Source: Leguminivora glycinivorella (lineage: Eukaryota > Arthropoda > Insecta > Lepidoptera > Tortricidae). From it: 64,000 bases of DNA. Made by a program: the position numbers and the translations under genes. Of the stretch, positions 59,101 through 64,000 are shown one piece after another; the first letter of the stretch is position 1, and each line of letters opens with the position of its first letter. Location of the stretch: the NCBI RefSeq assembly GCF_023078275.1, contig NC_062979.1, positions 16,349,848 through 16,413,847 of the forward strand. The letters run 5' to 3'. The notes below the pieces were generated by a model, which saw nothing but the letters and a program-made list of their open reading frames with translations, was not told the origin of the DNA and made no database searches.

Positions 59101-61610
59101 CATTGGGGTCCTAGAGGCTGCACACTGTACCGAGGCCAAGAATGTTTGGCAGCTAACATGCCCAAACACAGACCTGCCTGTCAACCCATGTTCGCAAAAG
59201 CAGTGGGACGGGCCTCTCTGCCGTCTAACAAGGGACCACCTCCTAGAGACGGCTCTTGATTCGGCAGATCGGGCTCGCCTCCTCGCTACCGCGGAATGGG
59301 AGTCAGGTCTGTGGCTACATACACTCCCATCCACCACAATAGGAACATTGCTGGACAACACCACATTCCGGTTAGCCACCTGTCTCAGAATAGGGGCGTC
59401 AACAAATGTGCCCCATCGCTGCCAGTGCGGAGCTACAGTGGACAGTCTTGGCCACCACGGACTCTCATGCAGCCGAAGTGCCGGGAGAATTCCTCGCCAC
59501 GCCATCCTCAACGACGTCATCCGGAGGGCCCTTGCTAGCGCAAAAGTGCCGGCCGTCCTCGAACCCAACGGCCTGGCCAGGGTTGATAGCAAGCGGCCTG
59601 ATGGAATGACGCTGGTGCCTTGGAGTATGGGTCGGCCGCTCGTCTGGGATGCTACATGTGTAGACACCCTAGCTCCGTCCCATATTCCAAGCACTAAAGT
59701 TGGTGCTGGTGCGGCTGCATCCTCGGCTGAAGACCTCAAACGTCGCAAGTATGCCAACCTCGGCAGTAGCTACATATTTGCGGCGTTTGGGGTTGAAACC
59801 TTGGGGCCATGGGGGCCTAGTGCGCGTCGCCTCTATGAGGAGCTGTCCAAGCGCCTCATAGACGCATCTGGTGACCAGAGGGCTGGCCAGTATTTCGCTC
59901 AGCGGATAAGTCTAGCTATCCAGCGGGGCAATGCGGCCAGCCTTCTGGGCACCTTACCCACTGGCGACGATTTGAGCCAAATTTTTTATTTGTAGTTAAG
60001 TAGTATAAGTTTTTATTTGTAAGATTTTTAGTATAAGTGTTTAGTTGTAAGTTTTTACTATGTTGTTGTTTTGATGATAATTAATGAATTGGTTTTGAAT
60101 AAAGAATATGGGCCAAATTGTCAAAACTGAGGTTCAAAAGTTTTAAGCCTGTGTCGAGAGATAGCAGTCTATGCACTGTGATTACACATTTTACTTTGAC
60201 AGTAACTCTCTATAACACTCGATCCTCTTTGGTCACTACTAACACACAAACCTGGGTAAATCCTTAATCCTTAAACTATACTTGATGCAACCAATGATGA
60301 TCATCAAATTTGTTTTTGTATAGACTTCATTTACAAAAAAAGTTAGTCTGTGTGTGTGTCCTACTGCTGGGCAAATACTGGGCTCGTTTTTCCGATTCTT
60401 ACTGTGCACTACAGGGTTCTGCGATTGTTGTTCAAATGTAACCAAGTTTCCCACCATCTTTTTAGCGGTCTCCCTCTGCCACAACCAAAGAACTAGATTT
60501 ACATAGAAGAAACAAATTCATCTCTTTGTATAGGGACCGAGCGTGTCAGATTTTGTACTAAGTTGTTACTTGCCTGTGATTTTAAATATGTCTCAGGCCC
60601 TTGAGTATTCATAATAAAATTGTTGTGTTGTTGTAATTTAATATCACGTAACGAGGCATTAGTTATGTTTTTGTTGACTTAAACTTCTAAAATTGACGCC
60701 CGTTAGCTGCAAGCTGCGAATAAAAACGGACAACTCATTGGATTTTACCGAGTTCATTTGACACGCTTAGTAGATGCGTTTGGTGGCCACAATACAACTA
60801 CACTAGCACGGGAAGCATGGTCGCGCGATAGACGATAAAATATCAGGCCGTCCCTATCGCACTTATTAATAGTGCGATAGGGACGGCCTGCTATTTTATC
60901 GTCTATCGCGTGACCATGCTTCCCGTGTAGGTATAGCAGCTAGTGGATAGTTTATCTTAGCCCTTCTGTCATAATTGAAAAGGATATTTGATGAAATTGG
61001 TTAAAAAGCGTACTCGCCCTTGGATCCGACCGACGATCCTTATATTTTCTACCTATTTTAAATAACCATCAAATTCATCTACCATTCCAGACTGTACGAC
61101 CGCGAGATGGAGTTCGTAGACAATCTGATCACCCAGGACGTGCGCAACAACTCTGCCTGGAACCAGCGCTACTTCATCATGAACAACCACCTCGGCTGGT
61201 CCGACATGAACGTGCAGAAGGAAATCTGCTACACCATGGACAAAATCAAACACGTCAAAAATAACGAAAGCGCTTGGAACTATCTAAGAGGCTTACTACT
61301 ACACGATAAGAGAGGACTCAGCGGAAATTGCGTAGTCACCGGCTTCTGTGAGGATTTATATAAACATAAGTGCCGCTCACCATTCCTACTAGCTTTCATC
61401 CTAGATATCTGTGACGAAGCTATAAAAAAGGACGAAATAGGATGCCTACATAACCCCACTAGAGGTGTAGCGCTGTGTGAGGATCTGGCGAACAAGTATG
61501 ATAAGATTAGAAGCAAGTATTGGAACTATATGTCTGAGAAGTTTAGGAAAGCGAAAGAAGAGTTAGCCGCTAAAAATGAAGACGGCGATAAAGTTGAGAG
61601 AACTATTTAA
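53134..61610 (+). CDS. FNTA: Protein farnesyltransferase / geranylgeranyltransferase type I alpha subunit, 5 exons, 335 aa
   Basis: Exons 53134-53266, 53753-53876, 54897-54987, 56209-56348 and 61091-61610; GT-AG borders, phases 1, 2, 0, 2; total 1008 nt. The alpha subunit pairs with a beta subunit to attach farnesyl or geranylgeranyl groups to CAAX cysteines (Ras, Rho, lamins) in the cytosol. Visible hallmarks: N-terminal TWVPYRDRPEWKDVTPVP, then five prenyltransferase alpha repeats centred on NYTVWQYRR, NYQVWHHR, NYHAWQHRQW, NSAWNQRYF and ESAWNYLRG. Length matches insect orthologues. The ATG at 53134 is the first in frame. Intron 4 (4.7 kb) contains a LINE in the same orientation; the reading frame is unaffected. 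Confidence 0.96.
53905..53985 (+). repeat. RTE-type LINE 3'-end scrap
   Basis: GGGGAGGCCTTTGCCCAGCA followed by GTGGGAAACAATATAGGCTA resembles the terminal part of RTE ORFs (GEAFAQQW). It begins within 30 bp of the FNTA exon 2 donor. Confidence 0.55.
54290..54510 (+). repeat. Dispersed repeat (TTGCCCACAGCTTCGCTCG ... ATAATATTAGTATGGA)
   Basis: Non-coding repeat with the GCGGCTTCGCCCGCG-like start also seen at 37556. It ends AAAGACGGACAAACAAACAG then CCCATTTATAATATTAGTAT. In FNTA intron 2. Confidence 0.65.
55019..55281 (+). mobile_element. tRNA-derived SINE
   Basis: The head has an A box-like TGGCCTAGCGGTAAGAGTG and a B box GGTTCGAACCCC, ending AGCTAGCACCA. The body runs to GGACCCCAGGCTCCCATTAG then GGATGATGATGG. 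The head resembles a tRNA, but the acceptor stem does not pair well, so I call it a SINE and not a tRNA gene. In FNTA intron 3. Confidence 0.85.
55380..55828 (+). mobile_element. 5'-truncated RTE-clade LINE with target duplication
   Basis: Encodes YGCETWTLTVGL, AQRAMERAMLGVSLRDKIRN, then (in another frame) KWQWAGHICRRTDNRWSKRV and RWRDDL, ending EAYIQQWTAAG and a GATGAT tail. One frameshift near 55515-55525. Flanked by an 11-bp direct repeat ATCTTCTACTA (55369-55379 and 55829-55839). In FNTA intron 3. Confidence 0.9.
56790..60116 (+). mobile_element. Single-ORF non-LTR retrotransposon in FNTA intron 4
   Basis: Near-complete element: a ~300-bp 5' region, a 967-codon ORF and a ~120-bp AT-rich 3' UTR with AATAAA. 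Ends are estimated and no target duplication was identified. The sequence after it (60117-60185) belongs to a dispersed repeat also at 13125-13205. Confidence 0.8.
57092..59995 (+). CDS. Non-LTR retrotransposon ORF: zinc finger, RT, candidate restriction-like endonuclease
   Basis: Uninterrupted 967-codon frame. N-terminal C2H2-type finger (VRCPECTKPNYF...HITKKH, about residues 19-45). RT motifs: GSAGGLDGLS (about 255), GGIRPIAVGSTLRRLAAKI (about 315), KVDISNAFN (about 385), GCQQGDPLGPAIF (about 435), YLDDGTLGG (about 465). After RT comes CQCGATVDSLGHHGLSC (a C-C-H-C knuckle, about 777-793), then KRPDGMTLVPW and LVWDATCVDT (about 833-856). The P-D...D-x-T spacing resembles restriction-like endonucleases of R2/R4/NeSL-grade elements; no N-terminal APE domain is present. 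Clade assignment is an inference. The intact frame suggests recent activity. Confidence 0.88.
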   Translation: MLMPLSNSAPPAASSESYVRCPECTKPNYFKGSRGLNIHITKKHKKNSHSQPAPTSSQPNIAATPQVSTSDSQNINVPFWKTLSDAKTTRPVLKRVPRGARVTVAKFLSETIKQIISNNSVHSWENLLMFTFKVLHIKPDKSKESKSLTKIIKQNCCSDNTNNHPADSFKRPSGNLFKKVESKISDGDIKGAARLLFSDDAVAPANSDTLAALLAKHPPSDPNLDLPDPPQPDDPTLIASTEDVLGAILSFPNGSAGGLDGLSPQHLKDLLYCGCGDTKENLLRDLTALVNIMLAGQVPLEITNILYGANLCALTKKDGGIRPIAVGSTLRRLAAKIACRSILKDLAPELQPVQLGFGSKSGCEAAVHAVRTYIERQAGEVLLKVDISNAFNSVDRGALLTQIKDKIPSTYNFLWQCYSSPSKLFYQTDPLFSSVGCQQGDPLGPAIFSLAIHPILKNLNSKLNIWYLDDGTLGGEAISVLDDLVKLKTDLQLIGLSLNFSKCELFVTETCSNKEHIIQQFEQVAPGIKIINKETLQLLGCPIMDQSFNRFIDTKIEIFKASSHRLANINIHSAYCIIKHCLFVPKFTYILRGSHFWKHPSLISNLDNLVLETLTTIFNISFGERSWTQASLPIRLGGLGVRKISSVALPAFLASVHGAQNLIGKILAPSIGVLEAAHCTEAKNVWQLTCPNTDLPVNPCSQKQWDGPLCRLTRDHLLETALDSADRARLLATAEWESGLWLHTLPSTTIGTLLDNTTFRLATCLRIGASTNVPHRCQCGATVDSLGHHGLSCSRSAGRIPRHAILNDVIRRALASAKVPAVLEPNGLARVDSKRPDGMTLVPWSMGRPLVWDATCVDTLAPSHIPSTKVGAGAAASSAEDLKRRKYANLGSSYIFAAFGVETLGPWGPSARRLYEELSKRLIDASGDQRAGQYFAQRISLAIQRGNAASLLGTLPTGDDLSQIFYL
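60117..60190 (+). repeat. Dispersed-repeat fragment shared with 13125-13205
   Basis: GAGGTTCAAAAGTTTTAAGC and TGTCGAGAGAT, then TCTATGCACTGT, match the other copy in reverse complement. Confidence 0.75.
60805..60930. mobile_element. Near-perfect palindrome, ~55-bp arms
   Basis: CACGGGAAGCATGGTC...GTCCCTATCGCAC pairs with GTGCGATAGGGAC...GACCATGCTTCCCGTG around a 9-nt TTATTAATA loop. Probable MITE; located in FNTA intron 4 about 160 bp before exon 5. Confidence 0.88.
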
Positions 61611-61839
61611 TATAAAAACAAAACAACGCTTTTTACGTGGAAGTCGTAGGAATTGAATCCTGTACCTCAGTTTACCAAACTTAAATCGCCAACCTTTCAA
61701 CCACCGGAATGAAAACGAACACTTTGAATGTATTATTTGCGTTACAAGAGTTTTATTGCTATTTGGTATTAAAATAAGAACAATTTAAATTCCACGCTGC
61801 ACATTTTTATATTTATACCAGCCGTAAAAAGTAATTATT

Positions 61840-61845
61840 AATAAA
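61840..61845 (+). promoter_or_regulatory. Candidate FNTA poly(A) signal
   Basis: AATAAA 230 bp after the stop codon in an AT-rich 3' UTR; another AATAAA lies at about 61857. Confidence 0.45.
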
Positions 61846-62318
61846 AGCAATGTGGTAAATAAAAACAATTTAATTTTGAACCTGTTACGGTTGAACTTTC
61901 TTGTTAATATCATCCAAAAGACATACGTTTGTATTTTCCTTTTTATTGGCATATCTTGTTTTTCATATACTCTTTAACTCTGTTTAATAAAACAACATCT
62001 AAATAGAATGCTTTTAATTTACATGATATTAATACATTCTGAATGTGCACTGCATGAGATGTCAAATTGCCAATGTTTGTAAATTTTTGGCATAAATGTA
62101 AATGTCAGTAGTACACTAAAGGACGAAATGTCTCAAATCACACGGAATTGCCGGACGAGGCGAAATCGAGGGGGTGGTTTCATTATATTTAGGTATGTAC
62201 CTACTGTCGAAGGTGTGTTTATTATTTTTCTGTTTCTGTACGGAACCGGAAAGCGACAACTTCTTTTAGCGCAGGCTTTTCGTATAGAATAATAGACAAT
62301 ATACTTGTAGAGGTGTTT

Positions 62319-62434
62319 GAGCATTTTCAGAATTTGGGTCACCCCAATTAGTAAAAGTTGTTAACGAAAATTAACTCCCTGTCAGTTTCGTGACGACAAT
62401 TTTCGCTAATTGGGGTGTCCCAAATATTGAAAAT
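62319..62434. mobile_element. Short inverted-repeat element
   Basis: GAGCATTTTCAGAATTTGGG and CACCCCAATTAG pair with CTAATTGGGGTG and CCCAAATATTGAAAATGCTC around a ~40-nt centre. Confidence 0.8.
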
Positions 62435-62443
62435 GCTCGTTTA

Positions 62444-62605
62444 TTAAAGAGTTTGTCGGCCAGTTGTTGAAGCGCCTGAGCAATGGCTCGGTGTATCGTC
62501 GCAATCCTTGTCCTCAAATGGCTCGTCGCAGTCCTTATCGTGTTCAATTCGCTCGAATATTCCGAGATAGCGGTGCACGTCGGCGCGAAGGGCGCTGGTC
62601 ACCAC
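62444..62605 (-). CDS. Possible last exon of the right-edge cysteine-rich gene
   Basis: Open in phase 0 after a weak acceptor (TTTTAAG at 62606), reading VVTSALRADVHRYLGIFERI, then an acidic Cys-containing tail, to TAA. AATAAA overlaps the stop on the minus strand. The phase matches the donor of the exon at 63685-63933, so direct splicing is possible. A stronger acceptor (CTGCAG, exon from 62630) would need a different phase. The product is not recognised. Confidence 0.4.
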   Translation of the reverse strand: MVTSALRADVHRYLGIFERIEHDKDCDEPFEDKDCDDTPSHCSGASTTGRQTL

Positions 62606-62739
62606 CTTAAAACATGTAACTTGTATGTACCTGCAGTCACCGGCAATAACATAGCACAAAAAAGAAAGCCGAAAAATATCTGACACAATCACACACACAC
62701 AATCTTAATTCTATAGCAGATATTCATGCAGCCTTCTTT

Positions 62740-63050
62740 TTAACCCCCGACGCAAAAACGACGGGGTGCTATAAGTTTGACGTGTCTGTCTGTCTGTGTG
62801 TGTGTCTGTCTGTGGCATCGTAGCTCCCGTACGGATGAACCGATTTCGATTAAGTTTTTTTTTTAAACTGAGTTAGTCGGGAGTGTTCTTAGCCATGTTT
62901 CATGAAAATCGGTCCACTACGTCGCGGTCAGGGGTTTTTTCAAAATTTTAATTTTGTGATTAGGTTAGGTTATTGTATATTGCCGGTGACTGTACGTAAG
63001 GGGTACCTAGTTGACGTCACAATCACTTACGTAAACGTAGTCTAATTATA
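62740..63050 (+). repeat. Dispersed repeat (AACCCCCGACGCAAAAACGA ...)
   Basis: Contains GCATCGTAGCTCCCGTACGG and CAAAATTTTAATTTTGTG. A shorter second copy lies at 63412-63540. Includes a GTCTGTCTGTGTGTGTGTCT tract. Non-coding. Confidence 0.75.
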
Positions 63051-63097
63051 TTAAAAATTCATTTTTTATATATACATACAACCACGCTCGTTTGGGA

Positions 63098-63222
63098 TCA
63101 TCCACATATTACGTCACACCAAATTTCAGGTTTTTGGACCCCCCCCCCCCTATGTCACGCTTTTTTGTATCCCTTTATGACCCCCCCCCCTTACACTGTG
63201 ACGTAATATATGGATGACGCCT
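63098..63222. mobile_element. Palindromic element with poly-C/poly-T core
   Basis: GATCATCCACATATTACGTCAC pairs with GTGACGTAATATATGGATGA. The core has two C10-C13 tracts around TATGTCACGCTTTTTT. A relative lies at 31835-31920 (CGTCATTCATATATTACGTC). Confidence 0.85.
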
Positions 63223-63411
63223 TTCCCATAAAGGGGTAGGCAGAGCACATGAATTACTGAAGTTTCAGTGCCACTCTTGACAAAAAGGGGTTGAAGAAAA
63301 CGAAATTGTGGCACAGCTGTGACACTGACAGGTCACAGTAGCCGCCTACGCCACAATTTAACCCATTTCTTATATTCCTATACTTAACACATTCGTCCGT
63401 ATTAGATTCAC

Positions 63412-63540
63412 TGCGGCATCGTAGCTCCCGAACGGATGAACCGATTCAGGTTTAGTTTTTTTGTTTGAAAGCTGAATTACTCGGGAGTATTCTCACTATG
63501 TCGGGGGTTTTTCAAAATTTTAATTTTGTGGTTAGGTTAT
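63412..63540 (+). repeat. Second copy of the GCATCGTAGCTCCCG repeat
   Basis: GGCATCGTAGCTCCCGAACG through TTTTAATTTTGTGGTTAGGT, an internally shortened relative of 62810-62970. Confidence 0.75.
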
Positions 63541-63550
63541 ATGTATCTAA

Positions 63551-63684
63551 GTACACTCACGGACTTTAATTATTGAGCCATTCAGTGGCCATAACAATTT
63601 TGTCATGTCATAATAGTTAAGCTATGACGTGTCCAGTATAAAATCGGCTAGAAGTGGATCAACGATTAAAGTCCGTGACCGTAC
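63551..63684. mobile_element. Short TIR element abutting a splice donor
   Basis: CACTCACGGACTTTAATTAT at the left pairs with CGATTAAAGTCCGTGACCG at the right; both ends are next to TA, as for mariner-like TIR elements. The right TA is part of the GTA splice donor of the exon at 63685-63933. Confidence 0.7.
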
Positions 63685-63933
63685 CTTGCAAAAGCATGAT
63701 TTATCAAACTTCATCACTTTCATAAGGCTCTGTATACGCTCTGGATCCGATACCGGCTCGGGCTCTATGCAGCTCACGGGAATGCATAATTCGCAACTGT
63801 CGTTCGATTTCACAGCGTTGCACAGGCACTTGGGCCTCGTGCCGTGGTCGCAGACACTTGGATCGATATCTTTTACCGCCTTTAAAGAAGTCGGGCAGTC
63901 TGGACACTGACAGCCTCGGCACTCGCAGGAAGG
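63685..63933 (-). CDS. Cysteine-rich internal exon (83 codons), gene continues beyond the window
   Basis: Minus-strand exon between a CAG acceptor (63934-63936) and the donor GTACGG at 63684, phase 0 on both sides. Reads PSCECRGCQCPDCPTSL..., then CDHGTRPKCLCNA, SCELCIPVSC, and ends KSCFCK: at least 16 cysteines, many as C-x-C pairs. This suggests a secreted disulphide-rich or metal-binding protein. I do not recognise the family. Upstream exons lie beyond 64000. Confidence 0.7.
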
Positions 63934-64000
63934 CTGAAATTATAATTAAAGTGCTAATGGTCTCACAACAAGGGATGCAGAAGACCGTGCGAAGTGGATA

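Noticed and set aside
59068..59757. 229-codon minus-strand frame inside the FNTA-intron LINE
   Set aside because: Antisense shadow of the GC-rich C-terminal region of the LINE ORF.

Overview
The window is eukaryotic, and almost certainly from a moth or butterfly. The evidence is spliced genes with GT-AG introns, a lepidopteran-style cuticle protein gene, a tRNA-derived SINE with a GATGAT tail, and many dispersed repeats of a kind common in lepidopteran genomes. It is gene-poor and transposon-rich. I could build three complete gene models by splicing exons so that every phase closes: a secreted CUB-domain protein (minus strand, 8 exons, 651-19586, 483 aa), a short cuticle-type protein (plus, 4 exons, 46599-50607, 165 aa) and the protein farnesyl/geranylgeranyltransferase alpha subunit FNTA (plus, 5 exons, 53134-61610, 335 aa). 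A fourth, cysteine-rich gene (minus) enters from the right edge.

The main discovery lies in the last intron of the CUB gene. Positions 949-13074 form one unit bounded by inverted CAGGGACCGG ends and flanked by a perfect 8-bp duplication (ATTTTAAC at 941-948 and 13075-13082), the signature of a hAT transposon. Its body has no transposase. It consists of two satellite arrays of the same ~120-bp monomer in opposite orientation (1647-6322 and 6788-12632) around a ~465-bp spacer. The second array is interrupted by a 5'-truncated R1-clade LINE (8668-10866) with a 59-60 bp target duplication, half a monomer long. The result is a 12.1-kb satellite-bearing palindromic hAT inside a transcribed gene. 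A second, 1.36-kb hAT with its own 8-bp duplication sits in intron 3, and a third hAT end lies 2 bp past the CUB stop codon.

Further right: a ~120-bp tandem repeat (20.58-21.46 kb); a BEL/Pao retrotransposon lacking its integrase core (21579-26492); a GC-rich PIF/Harbinger-like remnant and nested dispersed repeats (26.9-30.0 kb), including a 698-bp TIR element with a TTA duplication; a largely non-coding stretch with minisatellites and TIR elements (30-39.7 kb); a second BEL/Pao element (39729-46407) with LTRs that look identical and a 5-bp duplication, inserted 118 bp upstream of the cuticle gene's TATA box; the cuticle gene, whose poly(A) signal lies in an inverted-repeat element; and FNTA, whose intron 4 carries an open 967-codon LINE with a zinc finger and a candidate restriction-like endonuclease.

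The host genes do not look functionally linked. The window mainly shows how mobile DNA has filled introns, UTRs and promoter flanks without breaking reading frames. All calls come from reading the sequence; no database search was run.
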